DNA of 64,000 nucleotides from Iodobacter sp025352645 (GTDB taxonomy: Bacteria; Pseudomonadota; Gammaproteobacteria; Burkholderiales; Chitinibacteraceae): NCBI RefSeq assembly GCF_033446605.1, contig NZ_JAWQUO010000006.1, positions 62,001-126,000 of the forward strand. Direction: 5' to 3'. Of the stretch, positions 53,629 to 62,938 are shown in pieces. The notes under the pieces are model-generated. The model saw only the letters and a program-made list of their open reading frames with translations, had not been told where the DNA came from and did not search any database. The first letter of the stretch is position 1; the number at the start of each line of letters is the position of its first letter. A program made the position numbers and the translations under genes.

Positions 53629-55987
53629 GTGCTTTAAAGGCGTCAAGCTCACTGCGTAGTTTTGCGACTAAATATTGTAAATCTGCTACTGGCTTATTAG
53701 CGTTCACAAAGCACCGCTCTAGGTTCACAGCCACATCAGCAATTGCATCCGCTCCTACCACCAGCGCCGATCCATAGATTCGATGAGCATGCTCCCTTGC
53801 TTGTATATAATCTGAATACTGCAGAGCAATCGTTAAACCATCCCAATCAAGCAATGCGGCATCAATAAATAATTTTGATAAATCTTGAGGGATGGAAGAA
53901 ACAGATTCATTCAAAGGTAAAACTTTATCCCCCAGCCAAAGGCGCAATAATTTCTCCAGCTCAATAATACGCAATGGCTTAGATAAAACTCCATTCATTC
54001 CCGCTTTTATACATTGTTCACGGTGCTGATCATCAATCGCGGCTGAGATAGCAATAATAGGCAGGGGAGCTAAACAATGCAGCTCTTCATGGGCTCGAAT
54101 ACGCCTTGCCACCTCATAGCCATCCATTTTTGGCATAAAACAATCAAGTAGAATCATGCCAATTTTTTCTCTTTCATCGCCATTAAGAAGGGCAAGGGCA
54201 ATTGGCCCACTTTGCGCAATCGAAACAGGATAACCCAGCTCTTTAAGCTGATTGCCTATGCTTACTTGGTTCAATGGGTGGTCATCAACCACTAACACCG
54301 TAGCCAGCCCCAATTTAGGAGCAACAAAAATATCTGCATTCTCACCATCTACAGATAAAATAGAATGAGTAACTAATTCAATAGGCAATGAAAGTAATAC
54401 TTCTGTACCTCTGCCCTGCTGGCTTTTTAGCTGAATATCCCCACCCATTAGCTTAATTAGCCGCTTACAAATTGCCAGACCTAAGCCTGATCCGCCAAAG
54501 TTACGTGTGGTAGAGTTATCTGCTTGCACAAAAGGGGTAAATAAATTTAACTGCCGCTCTTGAGAAATACCAATTCCAGTGTCTATTATTTTAATGCATA
54601 AAATTATGTTTCCATCTTCTAGTTTATTTAATTCTGCAGCGAAAACAATTTCTCCTTCGCTGGTAAATTTAATTGCATTAGAAAGCAAATTAGAAAGTAT
54701 TTGCTGCAAGCGGTATGAATCGAGCATTGCAAATTTATTATCCAATTCAAGCAGACAAAGTATAAATTTTAAATGTTTTTTTTCGGCAGAAATACGATGG
54801 ATATCTGCAATAGATGTAAATAGCGAAGTTAAAGCGATAGGGCGCAATTCTAGCTCTACTCTATTTGAGCCTATTCTTGAAATATCCAGTACATTATCCA
54901 GTAGCTCAAGCAAAGCAGAGCCTGATGCATTAGCGATACTCATTAATTCTTTTTGCTTGGGAGTAAGCGGCGTGCGAAGCAATAGCTCTACCGAAGATAA
55001 AATTGCATTCATAGGGTTACGAATTTCATGGCTTATTACCGCCAAAAAAGTTGTCTTAATCTGTTCACTATATTCGGCTTTCTTTCTTGCTACTCTGGCC
55101 GTATGTGCAAACTGGATTATCACTATAAACACCAACAAAAAAATCAACACACTATATCGGTAGTAATACAACACAGAAAACAAAGATGGCGCACCATAAT
55201 TTGTTTCATCCATCCATCGAAGATACATTTTATTTGTAGCATATGCGGTCATATTATTGAGTGATTTATTAATAATAGAGCATAGTATTTTTTGTGATTT
55301 TTTAACACCAAAGGCATAGCTAACAGGAAATGATGCAATTGAGCCGCCTATACTCAACACCCCCGCATACTTTCGCTGTAAAACAGGCAAGATGATTGAA
55401 TTTATTCCTATCATGGCATACACTTCGCCACGCGCAACAGCAGCCAATCCATCATCAATTGAGTTAAATGCTACTAAATTGACTCCTGACAACAACTCCT
55501 TTTGCATGTTTATATAAACACTATCTTTAATTACCGCAACTTTTTTTCCAACAAGCCCTTTAACATCCAAAGTAGCCGTTTCCATTGCCTTAGTTATAAT
55601 GTATGTAAATCCTGTATAATATGGCTGAGTAAATAACATATCTTTTTTATTTAATGTATTTTGAGTAATGGTAGCAGCATGCATATCTAAGTCACCACTA
55701 CTCACTCTTTTTCTGGCCTCTGCAATCGTATTAGTGGGTATAAATACAAAAGACAAACCCGTCATTTTTTCTAATTCTTCAATATATTCTTTTGCATATC
55801 CTTTATGTACCCCGCCCTCAATATAGTCCATTGGATACATAGATGCTGCTGCGGTATAATAAACAGTAGGGTGTTGCTTCATCCATTGGTATTCTTCAGC
55901 TGAATAGATCCCTCCAATTGCTTGGCGGCAGTATAAATTTAAACTTAGCATTAGGATTAATGCAGTCAATCTATGCATAATTTTCAC
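53612..55987 (-). CDS. BvgS-like hybrid sensor histidine kinase
   Basis: A 791-residue membrane kinase. Order: signal peptide; periplasmic SBP_bac_3 domain (about 30-265; MYPMDYIEGGVHKGYAKEYIEELEKMTGL); membrane helix (YSVLIFLLVFIVIIQF); HisKA with phospho-His in ISHEIRNPMNAI; HATPase with NLLSNAIKFT, DTGIGIS and GSGLGLAI; receiver with VDDHPLNQ and LLDCFMPKMDGYE; C-terminal HPt with AHRIYGSALVVGA (His about 735). This is the phosphorelay layout of BvgS/EvgS, without a PAS domain. No response regulator gene is adjacent. It lies just past the fimbrial operon and might control it. Confidence 0.92.
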   Translation of the reverse strand: MKIMHRLTALILMLSLNLYCRQAIGGIYSAEEYQWMKQHPTVYYTAAASMYPMDYIEGGVHKGYAKEYIEELEKMTGLSFVFIPTNTIAEARKRVSSGDLDMHAATITQNTLNKKDMLFTQPYYTGFTYIITKAMETATLDVKGLVGKKVAVIKDSVYINMQKELLSGVNLVAFNSIDDGLAAVARGEVYAMIGINSIILPVLQRKYAGVLSIGGSIASFPVSYAFGVKKSQKILCSIINKSLNNMTAYATNKMYLRWMDETNYGAPSLFSVLYYYRYSVLIFLLVFIVIIQFAHTARVARKKAEYSEQIKTTFLAVISHEIRNPMNAILSSVELLLRTPLTPKQKELMSIANASGSALLELLDNVLDISRIGSNRVELELRPIALTSLFTSIADIHRISAEKKHLKFILCLLELDNKFAMLDSYRLQQILSNLLSNAIKFTSEGEIVFAAELNKLEDGNIILCIKIIDTGIGISQERQLNLFTPFVQADNSTTRNFGGSGLGLAICKRLIKLMGGDIQLKSQQGRGTEVLLSLPIELVTHSILSVDGENADIFVAPKLGLATVLVVDDHPLNQVSIGNQLKELGYPVSIAQSGPIALALLNGDEREKIGMILLDCFMPKMDGYEVARRIRAHEELHCLAPLPIIAISAAIDDQHREQCIKAGMNGVLSKPLRIIELEKLLRLWLGDKVLPLNESVSSIPQDLSKLFIDAALLDWDGLTIALQYSDYIQAREHAHRIYGSALVVGADAIADVAVNLERCFVNANKPVADLQYLVAKLRSELDAFKAQNPAK

Positions 55988-56143
55988 TCAAAAGACAACA
56001 TCCCCATAAGGGAGATTGCCGCACCTCTTAAGCTTATTAAATATTTAAGCTAAACCCTGCCGCACATCTAGCAGATCAACGTAGCACAATCACACACTTA
56101 AAGCGCGCTAGATATACTGATCTACGCTGCTGATTTCCAGCAA

Positions 56144-56797
56144 TTATTGCAGCATTTGTTCAACAGTCAGCTCATTACTTAAAAACAACTTAGCGCCAGA
56201 TAACGACACACTACCCACCCGCATTTCACCGCCAGGCGCCAAATAACGCTCTGCAATACAGGGCTCTGTCTTGCTTGTATCCGTGCAAACCCCTTCCACA
56301 TAAGCCAAGTAAGCGGTATTGCCAGTATTTTTTAATACATTATTTTCAATCACATACGCCTGCTGCGCTTGCCGAGGCTGCACCACTAAAATGGTACTAA
56401 GGCTAGCCGAGCCAGAAAACCCAGCCCCTTGATAAGCTTTTACATAACCTGGACGCTCATGAAACGTCACACGGTAAAAGCGTGGCTGATTATCAGCGGG
56501 GCCTTGGTAATAAAGCTTTAACCATTTGCTTTCATTTGGGCGCAGTAGCAGCTGCTTAGGGCCATACATCAGCGCCCCCTTCTCCACTTTTTTTAACCGT
56601 GCCCCAGCATAAGGCGGATCGGTTTCTTCTACCGTCACCTGATAAAACCGCGCTTGACTAGAGTCATTGCTAACGCTTTTTGCCAAAAAAGTACTTTTCG
56701 TCCCCATAAAGTAGGTCATCTCCCCTACCGACAAACTCCACGCAGGTGCACATGGCACTAGCAACAATAAGCATACGAAGTATTTTATTATGCGCAC
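56144..56797 (-). CDS. Fimbrial chaperone, alpha/CS1 type (second copy)
   Basis: A 217-residue periplasmic chaperone with a signal peptide (FVCLLLLVPCAPAWS). GTG start at 56797 with an AGGTGAT upstream. PapD-like first domain with QLLLRPNESKWLKLYYQGPADNQPRFYRVTF and second domain with NVLKNTGNTAYLAYVEGVC. The closest partner is the other chaperone at 61363 (same YYQGxADxxxRxYxxxF and LKNTGNT motifs). It lies after the tip adhesin with a palindromic element between, so it may be a later addition to the operon. Confidence 0.88.
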   Translation of the reverse strand: MRIIKYFVCLLLLVPCAPAWSLSVGEMTYFMGTKSTFLAKSVSNDSSQARFYQVTVEETDPPYAGARLKKVEKGALMYGPKQLLLRPNESKWLKLYYQGPADNQPRFYRVTFHERPGYVKAYQGAGFSGSASLSTILVVQPRQAQQAYVIENNVLKNTGNTAYLAYVEGVCTDTSKTEPCIAERYLAPGGEMRVGSVSLSGAKLFLSNELTVEQMLQ

Positions 56798-56844
56798 CTA
56801 TTTATCACCTCAGAATAAATATTTCCAATATAAAAAACAATCTA

Positions 56845-57007
56845 ACTATGCCGCTTGCTCAATCTTATTATAAATATTGTAGGGCGAATGAAACTCGCGT
56901 TTTTATTCAGCATTGCTCGCGGCTTTTACCCGCCCTACAAACTCTAAAACCAAGGAAAACACTCAATAAATCCATCTACACAGAGCCGATTGAGCAAGAG
57001 GCATAAT
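56845..57007. repeat. Nested-palindrome intergenic element, copy 2
   Basis: Outer arms at 56845-56863 and 56989-57007 match in 17 of 19 bases (TTGAGCAAG core). Inner arms TTGTAGGGCG (56877-56886) and CGCCCTACAA (56931-56940) are a perfect 10-base inverted repeat. The right outer arm GAGCAAGAGGCATAATCAG differs at one base from the right arm of the copy at 39117. Both have a GTAGGG inner palindrome. Copy 2 is shorter and less perfect. It separates the tip adhesin gene from the second chaperone gene. Confidence 0.75.
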
Positions 57008-57049
57008 CAGAAAAAACAAAACAAATAACTTTAATGAGTACTTAATAGT

Positions 57050-58615
57050 CTATTTCCAAGTGGCTTCCACCGTTACATCGCCTGTAGCCTTAGCAGAGCC
57101 ATTCCAAAAGTTGCCATTTACATCGTATGAAACATGACTTGAAGATAAATCAAACAATAAATCTAGCCATAAGGATGATTCATACTGACTACCGCCCAAT
57201 ACCTCAGACCAAGGCATATTTAGAATATTAATTGCTGTGCCACGACAATCAGATGCTATTTTCTGGGGCTTAGCGCCCCCCTTTTCGCTAAAGGCTAGCG
57301 CCAGCGAAATAGCAATATCTTGCTTTGCAGCAGTAGAAAACTTGCAATAAGAACGTCCAGCTATATCAACATGAGGGCCAGATACTTTTAATGTTATTTT
57401 GGTGGCTTTAGATGGGCCAGATTGTTTAATTTCATAAGGAATTTTTATTTCAGAATCTTTACCAACAACGCCCTGATAGAAACCGTTTATTGCAGAGCCT
57501 AGATTACGCTCCGTAATAGCAATCGCATAGTCCACTCGCTTAAGGGTAAGGCTATTAAAATAAAACCCATTAGATTTAAATTCAGGTGTTTTTGTTGCAT
57601 ACATAGAAATTTCAGCCGCGTCTAATACTTTACTTGCATCGGTGGGCCCCAAGGCCTTAGCAAGATAATCAGAAGAGATAAAAATCTTAGCTTTATTGGA
57701 TATTTCATTACCCACAAGCTTAGCAACATGCCCTGCTCCTAGCTCCTTAATAAAATCAACACCAGGCGTTTTTGATTCTATAGTCATATCTTTCCATAGC
57801 ACTCCATTGTCGATATTTATTGGGCACAACACACCGGCCGGGGATATAGACCCCTCACAAATAGCAGGAAAACTCAATATCTTTTTTTGAGAGCTAATGC
57901 TTATCGTTTCATTTTCTATGTTTCTAAAATAGAATGTACCCATAAAAGACAAACGTAAAGAAGACCTATTTTGCCCTTGGTCTCTAGCGTTTTGTTCCAA
58001 ATTACTAATACTAACTACCGCCTTGGTGTTATAAAGATCAACAGATGTAATCCTTGATATATTATTGCCCTTTAGGTTTTTTAAAAATTCATCTTTATTT
58101 ATTTGTATTTGCAAGCCACGTGGATTATTTGATGCATCCTGGCTATTTTTATAGTTTGGGTAGTTAGCAGCGTGAAAAACCACTCTGTTATACAGAAGAG
58201 AAGAAGGATAGCTATTAGGGACAGTCCAAGCAAATGGATAATTAGAAACCACATTATATTTAGTGCTTCCAGCAGGTATTAAGGAAATGACAGCGCCTGA
58301 ACTTTCATAATAAAAACCTACGCTCATCGCATAATTCCATGTGCTTGAACCTGCAAAAGGGTAGGAAACAACGATTGCTCCTTTTTGTTGTGTAGCATTC
58401 CAGCTACCAAACACACCTCCAGACTTAAAATCACCGTTTGTGATAATAAGATTGTCTTTTCCAAACTCAACAACACCCACGCTTACCGTTGTATTTAAAT
58501 CACCAACAAGCCTTACCCCCTGCACTAAACCGGGATTAGCTAAATCTATTGCAGCAAACACTGGGCAACAAACCATCATTAATAAAAGACAAAATAACTT
58601 GGCTACTTTCATCAT
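57050..58615 (-). CDS. Fimbrial tip adhesin (CooD/CblD-like)
   Basis: A 521-residue secreted protein. Start ATG 58615 (or 58612) gives the signal peptide MKVAKLFCLLLMMVCCPVFA; a longer frame from 58666, overlapping the usher stop as TAATG, would add 17 residues before it. Large beta-rich body with few cysteines and a C-terminal pilin-like domain ending DVTVEATWK, which resembles the last strand of the pilins in this operon (FVATWSK). Position after the usher gene is that of CooD/CblD tip subunits of CS1-type pili. The ligand is unknown. Confidence 0.82.
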   Translation of the reverse strand: MMKVAKLFCLLLMMVCCPVFAAIDLANPGLVQGVRLVGDLNTTVSVGVVEFGKDNLIITNGDFKSGGVFGSWNATQQKGAIVVSYPFAGSSTWNYAMSVGFYYESSGAVISLIPAGSTKYNVVSNYPFAWTVPNSYPSSLLYNRVVFHAANYPNYKNSQDASNNPRGLQIQINKDEFLKNLKGNNISRITSVDLYNTKAVVSISNLEQNARDQGQNRSSLRLSFMGTFYFRNIENETISISSQKKILSFPAICEGSISPAGVLCPINIDNGVLWKDMTIESKTPGVDFIKELGAGHVAKLVGNEISNKAKIFISSDYLAKALGPTDASKVLDAAEISMYATKTPEFKSNGFYFNSLTLKRVDYAIAITERNLGSAINGFYQGVVGKDSEIKIPYEIKQSGPSKATKITLKVSGPHVDIAGRSYCKFSTAAKQDIAISLALAFSEKGGAKPQKIASDCRGTAINILNMPWSEVLGGSQYESSLWLDLLFDLSSSHVSYDVNGNFWNGSAKATGDVTVEATWK

Positions 58616-58665
58616 ATAAAATCTCAATTTTAAATAATATTTAATTACGGCGAAGCCACAATCCA

Positions 58666-61311
58666 TTAGCGAATAGTCGGCTTAGCACAACTCACCTCAT
58701 TCACCCACATCGCTCCTTTGGCCGCACTTAAATCAAAATCAATCTGACAAGTATTATTGGCGGCCACTTTATAGCTTACATTTGGGTGATCGGTATCCAC
58801 ATCAACAGCAAAGGCACCATCTGCAGCGGTGATAGTGCTACCAATATGGTTATGCAGGCGTACGCCCACTTTAGGGATGCCGTTTTCGGTGAGCACGCCA
58901 AATACGGTGACTTGGCGGCGTAATCTTGGCTTAAGGGTGGCCACATTCCCAGGGTAGAGCACCAACGCTTTTTCACCATTTTGGATATCATAATTTTCTG
59001 GTGATTTAGCACTGCTTTGTACCGATATCGGCGCAGCGCCAAAAGCAGGTAGCGCCACAAATGAGGATGTGCTTTCTAGTGGGCTACTGCGGCCATGCAG
59101 GTATAAATCGAGTTGACCACGGGCATCGTCATCAATTTTTACAATCACCCCTGCGTCTGAGCGCTGGCTGGCCCAGCCCATACCATCGCCATTACCTGCC
59201 AGACTTCCGCTCACATTACCGCTCATACTTAAACTATCAGCACTGCTGTTTTTACCTACCGTGGCATCCCAGGCAAAGATGCGGTTGGCACCATTGGCGC
59301 GCAGGTCTAAATTGGTGCTGCTTTCATTGCTGGCTAAGCTGCGGCTGCGCGAGACCGCGGCCCCCAGATAATCTAGGCCATTGACCGTGGTTGGCGTCCA
59401 AGCTCCGTGTATGCCCATGTTTTCTGAATCGATACTGCGCGAGTAATCTACTCCGCCCGAGCCAAAACTAAAGTTCATATTGACCGTGGCATACAAAGAT
59501 TGCTTGCTACTGCCATCCTCACGGCTTTGCCAAGATTTACCTAAATTAAGCCGCAAATCCACCCATCTATTGCTATAGAGACCTTGGCTCCAATCCAAGC
59601 GGGAATCATGGCTACCGCTGATTTGATCGTAACTAAAATTACTGGTAAGGCTGGAGGTTTTTTCCAGCGTCAACGGGCCTTGTAAATCTAGCGTTGCCCC
59701 CACGCTGATATAGCGTCGATCAGTGCGATAGCTATCCACAGCATGGCCAGAGCCTGATCGCTCTAGCATCGTCCAAAAACTAGCGGGGCCTAGATTTAGG
59801 TTGGCAGAAATATTGCTGGAATAGCTGCGATCAGATGCCAGCCCTAACTGGCCATTAATCGAGCCATAGCTAAAACTTTTTTGAAAGCTAGGCTCAATCA
59901 CAGTTAAAGAGCCATATGAGTAGAGTGAGGAAGCCAGATCAACCCATGGTGTAGACATGCGCCCGCTTACACCGACCAGATGGGTGAGTCTGCCATCGCC
60001 GCTGTCTTGGTAACGGCCTGCAAACATTTGAATCTGCTTATCTTTGCCACCACTGCTCATTTTATAAACGGACTCTTGCTTACTGGAAACAACTTGGCCA
60101 TTAACCACCACATCTAGCCGTACGGTATAGCTACCCACCGGCAACGGGCGGGTATCTATTTCTTGATTACCAATGGCAAGCTGCTGCACATTCAGCAGCT
60201 TGCCATCACGGTAGATGGATACCTGCCCGCTGGCAGGCATAAACACAAAGATGGGCTTTTGGGACAAGCTGGCATCTGATTTTTCTGATTGGCCGTTATT
60301 ACCGGCCGTTACCCCCACAAACTTACCGCCACGGGTAAAAGAAAGGCTGCCTAAATTATTCATCGCCCATAGGCTTAAATAGCCTGCAGACACGTTAAAA
60401 CCTTCAAAATCACGGGTTAAACGGGCTTCGTAAATGCTGCCATTTTGCTGCGTACGGGCATCAGCATCCAGATACAAATAGCTGGAGCCAAATGAGGTGG
60501 TTGATTGCGCATGCAAATAAGCATCTGCATCTCGCCCATCTGTTTTCATCATCGACATATTGTAGTTAAGCACCGAGCTTAAATGCTGCTCTGTGCTCTC
60601 TGGCAGGGTCAAAACTCTAGAGCGAGCAGCGGTATCAAAAGCTTCTTTAGGCAAAGAAGCTATTAATTCGAAAGTCATTACATCAAAACACATGCCTAAA
60701 TCATCAGCCGCTGGGGCTGCTAAGGCCTGCTCAGCGGGGTTATTTTCTGCAGTAGATGCCATAGCTGCAACCATAGGGCTGTGCTCGCAAGAGCTGGCAC
60801 GCAGTGGCTTGCCATATTGCGCTTTAAATAAAGCCAGATAATCCAAGCTCAGTTTTGATTTATTCAAAGAAAGTGAATCAAGGGTTAAAAAGCTGCCTGC
60901 ATAGCGAATTTTTGCCCGCCCAGCTTCCTCTACCCCAGTTGGCGTGCGTAGCAGAAAAGGGATATCTACCCCTTGCTGCAAAAGCGCAAAAAATTCAGGT
61001 GGAAAACTTTTTTGATCAACACGAACATCTGCGCTGCCACTGCCTGCTGCTACTTTGGCATGGAGTGGCACGGCTGCATCAGAGGATTTAACAAGGGGTA
61101 CTGCGGCCGCTGCGTCTTCATCAACGGAGGAGAGTGTCGCTTCATTTACCATCTCGCCACTCGTTACTACCGCGCTTGGGCTAATTGCATAAGCCACACC
61201 CATATTAAAATAGCCACAGGCCATTCCAAGCAAGGTGCGCTTGATACTTTTTTCCAGGAAAGAGCCCTGTTTTAATTTAATGACTTTGCTAACAACAAGA
61301 CTCTTTTTCAT
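58666..61311 (-). CDS. Fimbrial outer-membrane usher (CS1/alpha type)
   Basis: An 881-residue usher. It starts at ATG 61311 with AGG upstream. A long signal region (LLGMACGYFNMGVAYA) precedes a periplasmic N-domain (PPEFFALLQQGVDIPFLLRTPTGVEEAG). The beta-barrel has repeated aromatic strands. The plug and C-terminal domain includes ATLKPRLRRQVTVFGVLTENGIPKVGVRLHN and DGAFAVDVDTD, a carboxypeptidase-regulatory-like fold common in CooC/TcfC ushers. It secretes pilins handed over by the chaperones. Confidence 0.9.
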   Translation of the reverse strand: MKKSLVVSKVIKLKQGSFLEKSIKRTLLGMACGYFNMGVAYAISPSAVVTSGEMVNEATLSSVDEDAAAAVPLVKSSDAAVPLHAKVAAGSGSADVRVDQKSFPPEFFALLQQGVDIPFLLRTPTGVEEAGRAKIRYAGSFLTLDSLSLNKSKLSLDYLALFKAQYGKPLRASSCEHSPMVAAMASTAENNPAEQALAAPAADDLGMCFDVMTFELIASLPKEAFDTAARSRVLTLPESTEQHLSSVLNYNMSMMKTDGRDADAYLHAQSTTSFGSSYLYLDADARTQQNGSIYEARLTRDFEGFNVSAGYLSLWAMNNLGSLSFTRGGKFVGVTAGNNGQSEKSDASLSQKPIFVFMPASGQVSIYRDGKLLNVQQLAIGNQEIDTRPLPVGSYTVRLDVVVNGQVVSSKQESVYKMSSGGKDKQIQMFAGRYQDSGDGRLTHLVGVSGRMSTPWVDLASSLYSYGSLTVIEPSFQKSFSYGSINGQLGLASDRSYSSNISANLNLGPASFWTMLERSGSGHAVDSYRTDRRYISVGATLDLQGPLTLEKTSSLTSNFSYDQISGSHDSRLDWSQGLYSNRWVDLRLNLGKSWQSREDGSSKQSLYATVNMNFSFGSGGVDYSRSIDSENMGIHGAWTPTTVNGLDYLGAAVSRSRSLASNESSTNLDLRANGANRIFAWDATVGKNSSADSLSMSGNVSGSLAGNGDGMGWASQRSDAGVIVKIDDDARGQLDLYLHGRSSPLESTSSFVALPAFGAAPISVQSSAKSPENYDIQNGEKALVLYPGNVATLKPRLRRQVTVFGVLTENGIPKVGVRLHNHIGSTITAADGAFAVDVDTDHPNVSYKVAANNTCQIDFDLSAAKGAMWVNEVSCAKPTIR

Positions 61312-61362
61312 TAGAAACCTACATACATTGATGCAATAAAACAAAGCGGATCAATACCTGAA

Positions 61363-62040
61363 TTACTCTGCAGCTATATATTTGTATTTCATTCCACGCC
61401 AGAGGCCATAACCTTCAAAAACATCCATTTTTTTTGAGAAATCAACGCTCTCGCCAGGCAATAAAAAATCATCACGGGAACAAGAAGCTAATATGGCATT
61501 TTTTTTACCCTCTTCAGAGCACTTTCCAATAGCAAGTGCTTGAATAAAGGTATTACCCGTATTTTTTAAAAGGCCTTTACCATTCACTTCGTATTTAAAA
61601 TTAATTTTACGCGGGCGCACCACCAATACTGTTCCGATACTAATTTTTTGCTGCGCATCAATACTGGTACTTTCTGTTAAATGAGAGGCCTTACTCATAT
61701 TTTGTTCAATAAAAAACAACTGGTAATAACGTTCTTTGTCATCGGCCTCCCCTTGGTAATACACTTTTACATTGGCGCTTTTATTTGGCCCCACTAATAA
61801 TGTTGCGGGAGACACCAATACTTGAGCAGGCGTACTGAGTGGAGCCATGCTTTTAGGGTTATCCACTTCAATCACTTTGGTGGTTACAAACTTAGCAACG
61901 CTCTCTTGATTTTTTATTTCTTTTGCTACAAAAAATTGATCATCCTGAATTTCCGTCGTCAAAACACCAACATTAATTGCAGAAGCATTTACATACAAAC
62001 CACTAAGTAAGCAAGCAATAAACCCACGCGCAATATTCAT
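61363..62040 (-). CDS. Fimbrial chaperone, alpha/CS1 type (first copy)
   Basis: A 225-residue periplasmic chaperone. Start ATG 62040 has GAGGA upstream; the frame extends to 62067 without support. Signal peptide GFIACLLSGLYVNASA. PapD-type domains: SPATLLVGPNKSANVKVYYQGEADDKERYYQLFF and GKGLLKNTGNTFIQALAIGKC. It lies between the pilin genes and the usher, the CooB/CblB position. Shares motifs with the chaperone at 56144 but the two are clearly diverged. Confidence 0.9.
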   Translation of the reverse strand: MNIARGFIACLLSGLYVNASAINVGVLTTEIQDDQFFVAKEIKNQESVAKFVTTKVIEVDNPKSMAPLSTPAQVLVSPATLLVGPNKSANVKVYYQGEADDKERYYQLFFIEQNMSKASHLTESTSIDAQQKISIGTVLVVRPRKINFKYEVNGKGLLKNTGNTFIQALAIGKCSEEGKKNAILASCSRDDFLLPGESVDFSKKMDVFEGYGLWRGMKYKYIAAE

Positions 62041-62101
62041 AATTTCCTCGGTTAAATAACAAAACAAGAAAATTTTTTGCCTTGTTTTGCATTGAAATTA
62101 A

Positions 62102-62731
62102 TTATTTAGACCAAGTTGCAACAAAGCTAATTGAAACCACACCAGAGTAACTACCGTCTGGCACCTTCTCTAGATCTTTACCGGCGGCCACTGCCACATT
62201 GCCATTCATGCCTTTTAAAATATCAAACTTTATATTCACATTACTTGCCTCGAAATAAGTAATTCCAGTTGGTGTTAAGTTTGGGCCGGCAACAGCTAAA
62301 TTCATTCCTTCTAGCCCCGCAGCGGCAGCCGTCACTTTTTTATCATCACCTTTTAAAATTTCTACGGGTACAGCCGCTAATTGAATGCCCCCCAAAAAGC
62401 CTGAAACTTCTAAAGAACCTACCGAGCCACCAGAAATATGATTTAATTTCTTATCCGACATTGCAGCAGTAATCTTATAGCCGCTTGAACCAGGTTTACC
62501 TGCTGCTTGTATCGTTAGCGAACTGCTTGGTGAGCTAAATGCTTTTTGGGATGGATTCCATTTAAAAGCCAAAGCATCAGTGCTCGCAAATACATTTAAC
62601 TCTACATCTGCTTTTTTAATGGCTTCTGCATTCCATCTCACCGTTGCGGTAGCCGTTGTGTCTGCAGCAAACACAGCATTAGAGGCAAAAAACAAAAAAA
62701 TAACTATTAATTTTTTTTTAGTGGTTTTCAT
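62102..62731 (-). CDS. Second CS1-type pilin
   Basis: A 209-residue pilin paralogue of the upstream gene. Signal peptide KKLIVIFLFFASNAVFA, mature start ADTTATATVRWNAEAIKKADVELNVFASTDALAFKWNPS, and C-terminal strand SYSGVVSISFVATWSK. About half of its residues match the first pilin by eye. No cysteine, as is usual in class 5 pilins that need no disulfide. It may be a minor subunit or a second major pilin. Confidence 0.9.
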   Translation of the reverse strand: MKTTKKKLIVIFLFFASNAVFAADTTATATVRWNAEAIKKADVELNVFASTDALAFKWNPSQKAFSSPSSSLTIQAAGKPGSSGYKITAAMSDKKLNHISGGSVGSLEVSGFLGGIQLAAVPVEILKGDDKKVTAAAAGLEGMNLAVAGPNLTPTGITYFEASNVNIKFDILKGMNGNVAVAAGKDLEKVPDGSYSGVVSISFVATWSK

Positions 62732-62787
62732 ATCTATTCTCAATAAAAAATTATTTAATTAATAAGACATTGAACAGCCGCAATTGC

Positions 62788-62811
62788 GGGTGGGTTATAA
62801 AAACCCCACCC
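62788..62811 (-). repeat. Hairpin in the pilin-pilin gap
   Basis: GGGTGGG (62788-62794) pairs with CCCACCC (62805-62811). It lies about 60 bases upstream of the second pilin on the minus strand. No T-run follows. It may tune the ratio of the two pilin messages. Confidence 0.5.
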
Positions 62812-62900
62812 AGCAAAAATTAAATCAGCGCAATTAAACACTGACTTTTAGCACTTTGTAATTAAGGATAAAAATTCAAAAGCGACATTTTTAAACTATT

Positions 62901-62923
62901 TAGTTTTACCTGCAGTAAAACTA
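62901..62923 (-). terminator. Hairpin just past the first pilin stop
   Basis: TAGTTTTAC and GTAAAACTA form a perfect 9-base stem with a 5-base loop, 16 bases past the stop codon. An AT-rich tail follows but no pure T-run. It is probably a partial terminator or 3'-end stabiliser, allowing excess major pilin over downstream genes. Confidence 0.5.
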
Positions 62924-62938
62924 TCTAGCTCAGCTCCT

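Noticed and set aside
54579..55163. A 194-codon plus-strand frame within the hybrid kinase
   Set aside because: Antisense to the HisKA/ATPase part of a complete kinase, with Ser/Leu-rich low-information composition.
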